Below, piece after piece: positions 41,693 to 49,745 of a stretch of DNA of 64,000 nucleotides. The position numbers and the translations under genes were made by a program. Under the pieces are notes generated by a model. That model saw only the letters and a list, made by a program, of their open reading frames with translations, was not told the DNA's origin and did not search any database. This DNA comes from Microbacterium sp. ProA8 (GTDB taxonomy: Bacteria; Actinomycetota; Actinomycetes; Actinomycetales; Microbacteriaceae), in NCBI RefSeq assembly GCF_039905635.1, contig NZ_CP157000.1:1984001-2048000 (forward strand). The letters run 5' to 3'. Every line of letters begins with the position of its first letter. The stretch's first letter is position 1.

Positions 41693-42462
41693 GTGCGATT
41701 CGTAACTTGGAACGTGTTGTGGCGGTTCCAGCCCGATTGGAGGGCGCGGGAAGACGCCATCGTGACAACTCTCGAACAACTCCAACCCGACATTCTCGGG
41801 CTGCAGGAGTGCTGGTCCGTAGGCGAGGACTCGCAGGCGCACGTCATCGCCCGACGACTCGGCCAGCATGCAGCGTTCGACGGTCCGTCGTTGCCACCGG
41901 TTCCCGACCCGCCGGAGCATCCCGATCAGGAGGGGACACGTCTGGGTGTCGGCCTCGTCAGCCGGTGACGCATCGCCAGGTCGCACCGGTGGCGCTTGAG
42001 GCGGAGATACAGCATCCCGACGGGACGTTTCGTGTCATCGTCGCAGCGACCGAATGGGAACCCGACTACGCCGACGACCACCTCGCTCAGACCGCAGCGC
42101 TCGCGCGACTGCTCGTCCCCACGCCGAAGCGAAATGAGCCGGCAGTCGTTCCTGCCTTCCTGCTCGCCGACCTCAATTGCGATGCAAGTCAGGCCGAGTA
42201 CGCGCCACTCGCGGAGGTAGCAGACGACACCTGGGACCTCGGCGGCGGCGATCCGGATGCCGTGACCCTCAGCTCTGCCGTGCCTTTCGCACCACTCGAA
42301 GCGGCGAAGGAGATCGATCGACGCATTGATCACATCCTCGTGGCGCGGGGCGCTGGAGTCTCCGTCCGGAAGGCCTTCACGGTCAGTTCGGCCGTGGGCG
42401 ACGTGTACCCATCGGACCACTTCCCCGTCGTCGCCGATGTCCGGCTTGGACCAGCCAGATGA
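41693..42462 (+). pseudogene. Endonuclease/exonuclease/phosphatase-family gene with frameshift
   Basis: Two adjoining frames give the two halves of one EEP-superfamily protein. The first (41693-41968) reads RFVTWNVLWRFQ, the metal-site segment PDILGLQECW, and stops after GVGLVSR. The second, one frame away and resuming near 41966, carries FLLADLNCDAS (Asn/Asp metal site), RRIDHILVA and YPSDHFPVVADV (catalytic Asp-His). Restoring the frame gives about 258 residues, a normal family length. The junction reads AGCCGGTGACG, where homologues typically continue SRWPV; loss of 7 nt between CCGGTG repeats would explain it. It could be a true inactivation or a sequencing error. Confidence 0.75.
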
Positions 42463-42517
42463 GGCCGGCCGGTGAAACTACTCGCGGAGCTTCGCGCCGA
42501 GCGGGCGCTTGCCCGAG

Positions 42518-42913
42518 TCAGATCGCCATCGCGAGTTCGCCGTATCCCATTGCGATGAGGAACGACAGCGCGGCCAGGGCGGCCGACATCGGCACCATCG
42601 TGTAGCGCTCTGGCTTGCTGCGCGAGATCGCGTTCATGCCGATGCCGAGCACGAAGTACGCGAAGATCACCCACATCGCGACCTCGGAGAACAACGGAGC
42701 GAACACGTCGATGGCGCCCACGCGATCCCAGGCGATCACCACGATGAGTCCGTAGATGAGGATCGAGACCGCGCTGCCGATCCGCAGTCGTGCGGGCAGC
42801 ACTCGATGTTGGCCGCCCCAAGCGAAGGCACCCAGTGGCGCGCCGAGGATGAGTGCTAATTGGAGAAGCGTCAAGAGCGCGAGAAGGACGGTGAGCGCGA
42901 GGGCGAAGGGCAC
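42518..42913 (-). CDS. Hypothetical four-helix membrane protein
   Basis: A 131-residue membrane protein with four hydrophobic helices (about 3-25, 45-65, 75-95, 108-128) and conserved-looking LRIGSAVSILIYGLIVVIAWDRVG and AISRSKPER loops. Similar small proteins are common in actinobacteria without known role. GTG 42913 is preferred over TTG 42922 because a TACGTT -10 ends 7 nt before it. It converges on the broken EEP gene and lies 63 bp from the S51-like gene on the same strand, but with its own promoter. Confidence 0.75.
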   Translation of the reverse strand: MPFALALTVLLALLTLLQLALILGAPLGAFAWGGQHRVLPARLRIGSAVSILIYGLIVVIAWDRVGAIDVFAPLFSEVAMWVIFAYFVLGIGMNAISRSKPERYTMVPMSAALAALSFLIAMGYGELAMAI

Positions 42914-42920
42914 GCAAGCC

Positions 42921-42926
42921 AACGTA
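42921..42926 (-). promoter_or_regulatory. Leaderless -10 (TACGTT) for the four-helix protein
   Basis: TACGTT on the minus strand ends 7 nt before GTG 42913. Confidence 0.5.
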
Positions 42927-42976
42927 GCGCGAGGCGTGGTCGAGGCAGCGGTGCCAGCGTGCCGCGCCTCCCCCGT

Positions 42977-43648
42977 CTACTTGGCGAAGTGCTTCCACTG
43001 ACCTTCTGTGACGACATCCGTGCCGTTGTCGGTCACCATCAACGCCGTCTGGTCGTCGATGGCGTAGGACGAGGGGCGGATGCCGGCAGCCCAGTTCTTC
43101 GCAGCGGCGAGGGAGTTGCCGGGTTCACCGTCGGCCGCAAGATGCGGACAGATCGAGAAGTCGACGATCCCGAGCGCACTGTCATCGCCAGTCGGCGGCT
43201 TCCAGCCCACGAATTCCCGGCCGATCTGCGGCGTCATCACCATGCTTCCCGCGCTCATTCCCACCCACACCGTCTCCGCCAGCGAAGGAAACATGTCCGC
43301 CAGTCCGGACTCTTGCATCCAGTGGCTGAGGTAAAGCGCGTCGCCGCCGGCGGCCAGTAATGCGTCAGCCTCGAGTACGAGCGGCTTCCACCGCTCTTCA
43401 TCGATACTCGGCAGTGCCGTGAGCTCCAGCACGCCGACGGATCTCCAACCCAGATCGACCATGGGATGCTCGGATGTTCCGCTGATGAACTCCCAAGCTC
43501 CGACGCCGGGTCCCAGCCAGGGATGGCCGTACTGGGCGGTGGGTATGCACAGTGCGGTGGACTCGCTGATCGGCTTGCCGAGCAGGTCTTCGAGTGCATG
43601 CCGGATGGTCGGATTGGTGACTCCCGCCGAGGTGAGAAGAAGCTTCAT
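42977..43648 (-). CDS. Peptidase S51-type (PepE-like) protein
   Basis: A 223-residue S51-family protein. It opens MKLLLTSAGVTNPTIRHAL, the usual start of PepE/YgaJ-like members. It then shows LLAAGGDALYLSHWM and the nucleophile elbow VGMSAGSMVM with the catalytic Ser. The C-terminal part has DFSICPHL and YAIDDQTALMV. Alpha-aspartyl dipeptidases have this fold, but the distinguishing residues cannot be judged here. AAGGGAT precedes ATG 43648. It is only distantly similar to the S51-like protein at 35036-35761. Confidence 0.88.
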   Translation of the reverse strand: MKLLLTSAGVTNPTIRHALEDLLGKPISESTALCIPTAQYGHPWLGPGVGAWEFISGTSEHPMVDLGWRSVGVLELTALPSIDEERWKPLVLEADALLAAGGDALYLSHWMQESGLADMFPSLAETVWVGMSAGSMVMTPQIGREFVGWKPPTGDDSALGIVDFSICPHLAADGEPGNSLAAAKNWAAGIRPSSYAIDDQTALMVTDNGTDVVTEGQWKHFAK

Positions 43649-43917
43649 GATCCCTTCCCGGCGGCGTGGACTCGTCGCGCCCGTCTCGTTCGTTGTCGCT
43701 GTGTTGACTGGCGTCCATCGGATCCGGCCAGCCTAATCGTCACGCGTCCTCACATCGCGGGGCGATCCTCCGAGCCGGTGAGCAGGTCAGCCTCGGGGCA
43801 TGCCTTCGCCGAATTAAGCAGGGTACGGCGGTCCGGCTGAACTTTCGGATGTCACCAACGGAGGAATCCGGCGCTTTTCAGACCCCGCTCCATCTGGTAG
43901 CCATGACCATGACTTTC

Positions 43918-44370
43918 ATGGCAAACGAGTCCCCCACGGATGTCGCGCGTCGCATCATCGACGAGAACTCCTACGCAACTCTCGCGACCGCTGACGTGGA
44001 GGGGCGCCCGTGGGCGACACCGGTCTGGTTCGCGGAGCGCGGTCTGCGCCAGTACGTCTGGGTGTCCCGAACCACACGACGGCACTCGCAGAACGTTGCA
44101 CAGCGAGCGCAGATCGCGCTCGTCGTGTTCGACTCGACTGTCCCGGTGGGCTCCGGGAGCGCGGTCTACGTCGAGGCGGCCGCAGCACAGGTGCCGGACC
44201 ACGAACTCGCGGCTGCGCTTCCGGTCTTCAACACGAAGTGCGAGGCATCCGGACTCTCGACGTGGGACAGGTCGAAGGTCTCGGGAGACGCCCCCCACCG
44301 CCTGTATCTGGCGACAGCAGCGCAGGTGTGGGTCCTCGATGACCACGAGAACCGGGTCCCCGTGCTTTAG
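43918..44370 (+). CDS. Pyridoxamine 5'-phosphate oxidase family protein
   Basis: A 150-residue flavin split-barrel protein: VARRIIDENSYATLATADVEGRPWATPVWFA at the N-terminus, VWVSRTTRRHSQNVAQRAQIALVVFDS in the middle and RLYLATAAQVWVLDD at the end. These fit FMN-binding PPOX proteins; the substrate is unknown. ATG 43918 gives a product starting right before the conserved domain. In-frame ATGs at 43909, 43903 and 43849 are alternatives, and none has a good ribosome-binding site or a clear -10, so the start is unsure. Confidence 0.83.
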   Translation: MANESPTDVARRIIDENSYATLATADVEGRPWATPVWFAERGLRQYVWVSRTTRRHSQNVAQRAQIALVVFDSTVPVGSGSAVYVEAAAAQVPDHELAAALPVFNTKCEASGLSTWDRSKVSGDAPHRLYLATAAQVWVLDDHENRVPVL

Positions 44371-44389
44371 GTCGCGCAGGCTCGCGGCA

Positions 44390-44842
44390 TCAGAAGCCGA
44401 CGGCGAGTAGTCCGACCGAGTCGTTGTCGCGAAGCCACACCAAGGCGGTGCGTTCATAGGCGGGAATCTGCGGGGGCAGGTCCATCAGATCGAACCACCC
44501 CAGCTCGGCGCACTTCTCCGGCTCCATGATGGAGGGCTCCCCGCTCCACGAGGAGCAGGTGAAGAACCAGTCGACGCGTTGCTCCCTCGGATCGGACGTT
44601 CCGTCCGTGCGCTGCATGACGGCTGAAGGAACAAGCTCACTGGCCGGCACGCGGACGCCGAGCTCCTCAGAGAGCTCCCGAGTGGCCGCCTGCACGGCGG
44701 TCTCCCCCGGTTCCAGATGGCCCGCCGCGCCGGCGGTCCAGAAGCCGTCCATGTACCCGGTGTTGTGCCGCAGCTGCAACAGCACCCTGCCGTCGCGCAC
44801 CAGGTAGACATACGCCGCCGGAATCAAGCTGTAACGAGTCAC
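44390..44842 (-). CDS. NUDIX hydrolase
   Basis: A 150-residue pyrophosphohydrolase. The Nudix box is complete: G-x5-E-x7-R-E-L-x-E-E-L-G-V in GHLEPGETAVQAATRELSEE and following residues (about 41-63). The preceding RHNTGYMDGFWTAGAAG is usual for nucleotide or nucleoside-diphosphate-linked substrates of this group. GTG 44842 lies 6 nt after a TATGGT -10, which rules against longer frames running to 45001. It is divergent from the CmtR operon. Confidence 0.92.
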   Translation of the reverse strand: MTRYSLIPAAYVYLVRDGRVLLQLRHNTGYMDGFWTAGAAGHLEPGETAVQAATRELSEELGVRVPASELVPSAVMQRTDGTSDPREQRVDWFFTCSSWSGEPSIMEPEKCAELGWFDLMDLPPQIPAYERTALVWLRDNDSVGLLAVGF

Positions 44843-44848
44843 CGGACG

Positions 44849-44854
44849 ACCATA
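44849..44854 (-). promoter_or_regulatory. Leaderless -10 (TATGGT) for NUDIX hydrolase
   Basis: TATGGT on the minus strand ends 6 nt before GTG 44842. Confidence 0.6.
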
Positions 44855-44962
44855 GCGCCCGCGCCAGGGGCCGCCGCGCGACCCCATCCCCCGCATGTCT
44901 CTCGGGGAGGCGAGAACGGGGGTGGCGTTCGGTTCAAGGGGTACTTGATTCACGTATCCATG

Positions 44963-44968
44963 TACTAT
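44963..44968 (+). promoter_or_regulatory. Leaderless -10 (TACTAT) for cmtR operon
   Basis: TACTAT ends 7 nt before ATG 44976. GTAC tetramers at 44940-44943 and just before the hexamer (44962-44965) bracket the region where a repressor would bind. Confidence 0.6.
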
Positions 44969-44975
44969 CCGACTC

Positions 44976-45308
44976 ATGGCAACCGCGACAATCGCCCACA
45001 CCGCCGCGCTCGCCAGGCTCGGCTACGCCCTGTCGGATGCCACACGCACCGGCGTACTGCTCGCGCTGCGCAGCGGACCCGCCTACCCGTCCGACCTCGC
45101 CTACGCCATCGGCGTCTCCCGACAGGTGATGTCGAATCAGCTGGCCTGCTTGCGCGGATGCGGACTGGTCGAGGCCGTCCAGGAAGGGCGTCGCTCGTCC
45201 TATCGGCTCGCGGACGAGCACCTCGCGCCCGCTCTCGGGGAACTCCTGCAGGTGGTGCTGTCGGTCGACCCCGAGTGCTGCGCCGGTGAAAGCTGCACCT
45301 GCGCATGA
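44976..45308 (+). CDS. cmtR: ArsR/SmtB-family metal-sensing repressor, CmtR-like
   Basis: A 110-residue winged-helix repressor resembling mycobacterial CmtR, the Cd(II)/Pb(II) sensor: ALARLGYALSDATRTGVLLAL, then VMSNQLACLRGCGLVEA, then LGELLQVVLSVD. CmtR binds metal through two cysteines in the recognition helix and one near the C-terminus; here these are Cys58, Cys62 and a C-terminal cluster at 101, 102, 107 and 109. Metal should release it from DNA. Its stop overlaps the cation-efflux gene start by 4 nt (ATGA), so it controls its own efflux pump. Confidence 0.9.
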   Translation: MATATIAHTAALARLGYALSDATRTGVLLALRSGPAYPSDLAYAIGVSRQVMSNQLACLRGCGLVEAVQEGRRSSYRLADEHLAPALGELLQVVLSVDPECCAGESCTCA

Positions 45309-45967
45309 CGACGTCACTGATGCCCGAGCGTCGCGAGACGCTGCAGCGCCGGATCCGGTGGATCGTCGCCGTCACGATCGGCTACAACGTCATCGAGGCG
45401 GTGGTCGCCATCACGGCCGGTACCGTCGCATCCTCCGGCGCGCTCATCGCGTTCGGGCTCGACTCCACCATCGAGGTCGTCTCCGCGGCCGCCGTCGCAT
45501 GGCAGTTCACCCGCCGTGATCCGGAGCGCTGGGAAAGACCCACCCTCCGCGTCATCGCCATCGCCTTTTTCGCCCTCGCTGCCTACGTCATCACCACGTC
45601 CCTGCTCACCCTCATCGGCCGGGTAGAGGCCGAGCACAGTGCTCTCGGCATCCTCATCACCGCGCTCAGCGTCATCGTGATGCCGCTCCTGTCCGTCGCC
45701 GAGCGGCGCGCGGGCCGCGAGCTCGGCTCCGCCACAGCGGTCGCCGATTCCCGACAGACCTTGATCTGCACCTACCTGTCGGCCGCCGTCCTGATCGGGC
45801 TTCTCCTGAACACGGGGCTCGGTTGGTGGTGGGCCGACGCGATCGCCGGCCTCGTCATCGCCGGATTCGCCGTCCGCGAAGGCAGAGAAGCATGGCGCGG
45901 CGATGCCTGCGCCACCTCGGTAGGCATGCTCCTCGAAGACGAGCCCGACGACCACGCTGCGCATTGA
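45305..45967 (+). CDS. Cation-efflux (CDF-like) transporter
   Basis: A 220-residue membrane protein with six hydrophobic helices. TM2 carries GALIAFGLDSTIEVVSA, equivalent to the CDF metal site, and TM5 carries WWWADAIAGLVIAGFAV, with the paired Asp. It lacks the C-terminal cytoplasmic domain of long CDF proteins. It should export Cd, Pb or Zn in exchange for protons. The start overlaps the CmtR-like repressor stop, and the two are one operon. Confidence 0.88.
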   Translation: MTTSLMPERRETLQRRIRWIVAVTIGYNVIEAVVAITAGTVASSGALIAFGLDSTIEVVSAAAVAWQFTRRDPERWERPTLRVIAIAFFALAAYVITTSLLTLIGRVEAEHSALGILITALSVIVMPLLSVAERRAGRELGSATAVADSRQTLICTYLSAAVLIGLLLNTGLGWWWADAIAGLVIAGFAVREGREAWRGDACATSVGMLLEDEPDDHAAH

Positions 45968-46137
45968 GCAGCCGCGCATCGTCCGCCGAGCGCGGGCGCC
46001 CGCGGCCGGGAGGCCGGATACTCGTGGTCCCTTCGCCGAGGATCGCGCGGCCGTGTTCCGGCTGCTTGCCGATCTCATGCCGGCCGTTCCCGAGGTCTGG
46101 TCCGACACCGGCCCAGTGACTCTGGCAGACTTCCGGG

Positions 46138-46845
46138 ATGCCGCACTCCGACGCGCTCGCCCGGCTCTGGCCCGCTTCTGCCGTACGTGTGCGTGCCGGC
46201 GACCTTGAGTTGCGCTGGATCGACGACGACCTCCTGGTCGAGCTGGCCGAGCTGGCCGGACGCGGCATCCATGATCCCGACCGGATGCCGTTCGAGCACC
46301 CTTGGTCCCGCGGCTCGGCCGACGAGGTCGCGCGCAGCGTGCTGACGTACCAGTGGGGAGTCCGCAACCGGCTCTCGCCCACGACGTTCGCCCTGGAGCT
46401 TGCCGTCGTGCACGATGGCGTGCCGGTGGGGATCCAGGGCATCACCGCGAACGACTGGTCCGTGCTGCGGCGCATCACGACCGGGTCTTGGCTCGGACGG
46501 GAGCACCAAGGCCGCGGCGTCGGCACGCGGATGCGGATGCTTGCTCTGCACCTCGCGTTCGAGGGCCTGGGCGCGCGGGAGGCGACGTCCGGGGCATTCG
46601 CCGACAACGTGTCGTCCAACGCCGTCTCGCGGCGCGTCGGCTACGACTCCGACGGTGCGTTCCACGTCGCCCGCGAGGGCGAGGCGGCGCTTCATCATCG
46701 ATACGTCATGTCGCGTGAGCGCTGGGAGTCGCTCCGCGCCGACCATGCCACCCGGCTCGGCTCGGTGATCGAGCTGGAAGGGGTCGACGGCCTCCGCACG
46801 CAGCTCGAGACTCCTCCGTCGGAGCCCCAGTCCGCACACGCCTGA
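46138..46845 (+). CDS. GNAT-family N-acetyltransferase
   Basis: A 235-residue protein with a GNAT fold over about residues 20-190. The acetyl-CoA loop is GREHQGRGVGTRMRMLALHLAF (the R/Q-x-x-G-x-G/A motif is QGRGVG), followed by EATSGAFADNVSSNAVSRRVGY, as in RimJ/RimL-like enzymes. The acceptor is unknown. ATG 46138 has only a weak ribosome-binding site, and the 170 bp before it contain no -10 I could place with confidence. A strong hairpin covers its stop codon. Confidence 0.88.
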   Translation: MPHSDALARLWPASAVRVRAGDLELRWIDDDLLVELAELAGRGIHDPDRMPFEHPWSRGSADEVARSVLTYQWGVRNRLSPTTFALELAVVHDGVPVGIQGITANDWSVLRRITTGSWLGREHQGRGVGTRMRMLALHLAFEGLGAREATSGAFADNVSSNAVSRRVGYDSDGAFHVAREGEAALHHRYVMSRERWESLRADHATRLGSVIELEGVDGLRTQLETPPSEPQSAHA

Positions 46846-46871
46846 CCGCGGGCGCCGAGGCACCCGCGGTC
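46844..46871. terminator. 9-bp stem-loop between convergent genes
   Basis: Arms GACCGCGGG and CCCGCGGTC surround a 10-nt loop. It overlaps the GNAT stop and lies just before the end of the DUF6458 gene. Confidence 0.65.
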
Positions 46872-46892
46872 AGAGGTTGCGTCTGGGTGTGG

Positions 46893-47156
46893 TCAGAGTC
46901 CGGCGGCGTCGTCCGTCGTGCTCGTGCTGCGGCGGGTCACCTGCTCGTTGACGTTCGGGTCGACGGCGGAACGCGTGACGGATTCCGACCGGCGCCGGCG
47001 CGCCAGCAGGACGATGCCGACGATGAAGATGACGGCTCCGGCACCCATGAGGATGTAGCCGATCATGTCGAGATTGACCCATTCCACCTCGACGTTCACC
47101 GCGAAGGCGAGGATGGCGCCGATGGCGAAGAGGGCAATGCCTGCTCCGATGCTCAT
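46893..47156 (-). CDS. Small two-helix membrane protein (DUF6458-like)
   Basis: An 87-residue protein typical of actinobacteria. It starts MSIGAGIALFAIGAILAFAV (helix 1), then VEWVNLDMIGYILMGAGAVIFIVGIVLLARRRR (helix 2 plus basic stop-transfer), and ends in a Ser/Thr-rich tail. The function is unknown. GGAAAGGA precedes ATG 47156. It is monocistronic and divergent from the MFS gene. Confidence 0.88.
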   Translation of the reverse strand: MSIGAGIALFAIGAILAFAVNVEVEWVNLDMIGYILMGAGAVIFIVGIVLLARRRRSESVTRSAVDPNVNEQVTRRSTSTTDDAAGL

Positions 47157-47378
47157 GCGAGGTGTCCTTTCCGGGGCGCGGCGATCAGCCCTCCCCTATT
47201 CCGGGACGCGTGGTCCCAGAGCTACCCTCCCGCATCCGCCGTCATCCGAAGAGGGGCTTGACAGATGACGGATGCCCTTCCCGCGGCTGCAGGAACCGCT
47301 TCTCCCCCGCCCGGTCCACGGCCCGCCACGGGCCTCGATCGTGCCCTGGCCGGCGGCCGCGGCATCCGTCTCCGTGAC

Positions 47379-47384
47379 TACTGT
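47379..47384 (+). promoter_or_regulatory. Leaderless -10 (TACTGT) for MFS transporter
   Basis: TACTGT ends 6 nt before GTG 47391 and lies inside a longer in-frame open stretch that begins at 47265. Confidence 0.6.
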
Positions 47385-47390
47385 GGAATG

Positions 47391-48728
47391 GTGCCCAGCC
47401 TGTCCCGTCGCCTCGTGACGGGGCCGGGGATGCGCGCCTGGCTGATCTGGACGGTCGGCGTCGCCGCATATGTCCTCGCGATCACGAACCGCTCATCGCT
47501 GAGCGCCGTCGGGGTGGACGCGGCAGCCCGGTTCGACGCGGACGCGGCCACCCTGTCGCTGTTCGCCGTCGTGCAGCTCGCCGTCTACGGAGGCATGCAG
47601 ATCCCGGTCGGAGTGCTCCTCGACCGTTACGGCGCACGGCCGATCATGACGATCGGGATGCTGCTGATGGCGCTGGGGCAGCTGACCATGGCGCTCTCCC
47701 CCAGCGTCGGCGTCGCGATCCTCGCCCGCATGCTGCTGGGTGCCGGCGACGCCGCCATCTTCCCCGGGGTGCTGCGCCTCATCGCGACGTGGTTCCCCGC
47801 GCAGCGCGCACCCGTCATGGTGCAGCTCACGGGCATCGTCGGGCAGGCGGGGCAGCTGGTGGCGCTGCTCCCCCTCGCCGCGCTGCTGCACGCCACCTCG
47901 TGGACGATCACGTTCGGCAGCATCGCCGGACTCGGGGTGCTGTTCGCGATCCTCGTGTTCCTCCTCATCCGCAATCACCCGCCGGACCGCGACGAGGACG
48001 TGTCGGTGGACACCGACACCGGGGCTATCCGGGTCGTGACCTCGTCTGTCGACACCGGGGTCGGCATCCGTGCCGCGTGGGCACATCCAGGCACTCGCCT
48101 CGCCTTCTGGTCGCACTTCACGACGCCGTTCGCGGGCACCGCGTTCGTGCTGCTGTGGGGTATGCCCTTCCTCACCGCGGGCGAGGGGCGCACGACGGCC
48201 GAGGCGGCCTCGATCATGTCGCTGTACGTCGTCGTAGGCATGGCGCTGGGGCCGATCATGGGTGAGCTCTCGCGACGCGTGCCGCACCTGCGCTCACGTG
48301 CGCTCGTGCTTCCCACCGTGGCGGTGCAGGCGGTCGCCTGGCTCGCCGTGATCGCGTACCCGGGGCCCGCTCCTCTCTGGCTGCTGCTGGCGCTGGCCGT
48401 CGCGCTGGCCACCGGAGGACCCGCCTCGATGATCGCGTTCGACCACGCGCGCACCCACAACCCGTCCCACCGCCTCAGCACCGCCACCGGCGTGACGAAC
48501 GCCGGCGGCTTCCTGGCGGCGCTGCTCGCCATCCTCCTCATCGGTCTGGCCCTCGATCTGCAGGGCGCCGGCACCCCGGCGACCTACAGTCTCGATGCCT
48601 TCCGCATCGCCTTCCTCATGCAGGTGCCGCTCTGGCTCGTCGGCAGTGCGTTCATCGTGATCGAGCGCAAGCGCACCCGCATCCGCCTGGGAATGGATCC
48701 GCCGCGCGCACGGCGCCCCCGGCGCTGA
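47391..48728 (+). CDS. MFS transporter
   Basis: A 445-residue major facilitator carrier with 12 predicted helices. The motif A equivalent is GVLLDRYGARPIM between TM2 and TM3. The gene is related to the nitrate/nitrite and hexuronate-type branch, judging by LARMLLGAGDAAIFPGVLRLIATWFP. The frame stays open upstream to ATG 47265, but those 42 residues are Pro/Gly/Ala-rich, unlike any carrier N-terminus. GTG 47391 has a -10 at the right distance, so it is chosen. The substrate is unknown. Confidence 0.88.
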   Translation: MPSLSRRLVTGPGMRAWLIWTVGVAAYVLAITNRSSLSAVGVDAAARFDADAATLSLFAVVQLAVYGGMQIPVGVLLDRYGARPIMTIGMLLMALGQLTMALSPSVGVAILARMLLGAGDAAIFPGVLRLIATWFPAQRAPVMVQLTGIVGQAGQLVALLPLAALLHATSWTITFGSIAGLGVLFAILVFLLIRNHPPDRDEDVSVDTDTGAIRVVTSSVDTGVGIRAAWAHPGTRLAFWSHFTTPFAGTAFVLLWGMPFLTAGEGRTTAEAASIMSLYVVVGMALGPIMGELSRRVPHLRSRALVLPTVAVQAVAWLAVIAYPGPAPLWLLLALAVALATGGPASMIAFDHARTHNPSHRLSTATGVTNAGGFLAALLAILLIGLALDLQGAGTPATYSLDAFRIAFLMQVPLWLVGSAFIVIERKRTRIRLGMDPPRARRPRR

Positions 48729-48830
48729 CCGCTCCGGAGCGCCGAACCGGCCGACTCGGCCCGTCGCGGCATCCGATCGGTACTCTGAGCGTATTCGGCT
48801 CGTCAGCTGGGCCGGATCGAAAGGATTCCC

Positions 48831-49745
48831 GTGTCCGCTCCCCTCGCGATCGCCGCCGAGGTCCGGGACGCCGTCGCGAGCGGCGAGCCGGTGCTCGCGC
48901 TCGAGTCCACGATCTTCACCCACGGCCTCCCTCGCCCACGCAACCTCGATGTCGCCCTCGAGGCCGAGGCGCGCGTCCGCGCACTCGGGGTGGTGCCGGC
49001 GACCATCGGCGTCATCGACGGGCGCGTCACCGTCGGACTCTCCCCCGACGAGATCGAGCGGCTCTCGACCGCCGACGGCGTCGTCAAGGCGAGCGTCCGC
49101 GACCTTCCCGTCGTCGCGGTGAAGGGGCTGAGTGCCGGGACCACCGTGGCGGCGACGGGATACCTCGCCGCACGTGCCGGGGTGAGGGTGTTCTCGACCG
49201 GCGGGCTCGGCGGCGTGCATCGGGGTGCAGCCCAGACCTTCGACGAATCCGCCGATCTTCCGACCCTCGCCGGCCTGCCGCTCGTCGTGGTGAGCGCCGG
49301 CGTGAAGTCGATCCTCGACATCCCGCTGACGTTGGAGCGGCTCGAGACGCTCAACCTCGCCGTGGTCGGCTACCGGACCACTGACTACCCCGGCTTCTAC
49401 ATCGCCGATTCCGGGCACGACATCGAGTACTCGGTGGACTCGCCCGCCGAGATCGCCGCGATCGCGCGGACGCGCGACGACCTCGGCATCGCATCGACGC
49501 TGCTCGTCGCCAACCCCGTCGCCGTCGATCATCAGCTCGACCCGGCCCTGCACGACGCCGTCCTCGCGCGGGCGCTGTCGTCGGCGCAGGCGAACGGTGT
49601 CTCGGGGCACGACACGACGCCGTTCCTGCTCGACTTTCTCCAGCGCGAGACGCGCGGACGCAGCCTCGACGTCAACGTCGAGGTGTACCGCGGCAACGTC
49701 GCTCTCGGCGCACGCATCGCCGTGGCCCTCGCTGGCCCGGCCTGA
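48831..49745 (+). CDS. psuG: Pseudouridine-5'-phosphate glycosidase PsuG
   Basis: A 304-residue enzyme that splits pseudouridine 5'-phosphate into uracil and ribose 5-phosphate. Family signatures are VLALESTIFTHGLPRPRNLDVALEAE, TIGVIDGRVTVGL, KASVRDLPVV, TTVAATGYLA, RVFSTGGLGGVHRGA and ANPV. Length and order are normal. GTG 48831 follows GAAAGGA, and TACTCT at 48781-48786 is the likely -10. The kinase that makes its substrate starts at its stop codon, giving a complete pseudouridine salvage pair. Confidence 0.96.
   Translation: MSAPLAIAAEVRDAVASGEPVLALESTIFTHGLPRPRNLDVALEAEARVRALGVVPATIGVIDGRVTVGLSPDEIERLSTADGVVKASVRDLPVVAVKGLSAGTTVAATGYLAARAGVRVFSTGGLGGVHRGAAQTFDESADLPTLAGLPLVVVSAGVKSILDIPLTLERLETLNLAVVGYRTTDYPGFYIADSGHDIEYSVDSPAEIAAIARTRDDLGIASTLLVANPVAVDHQLDPALHDAVLARALSSAQANGVSGHDTTPFLLDFLQRETRGRSLDVNVEVYRGNVALGARIAVALAGPA

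Noticed and set aside
41479..41847. A minus-strand frame over the region between the ABC ATPase and the EEP gene
   Set aside because: No recognisable domain, and it overlaps the coding part of the EEP gene on the other strand.
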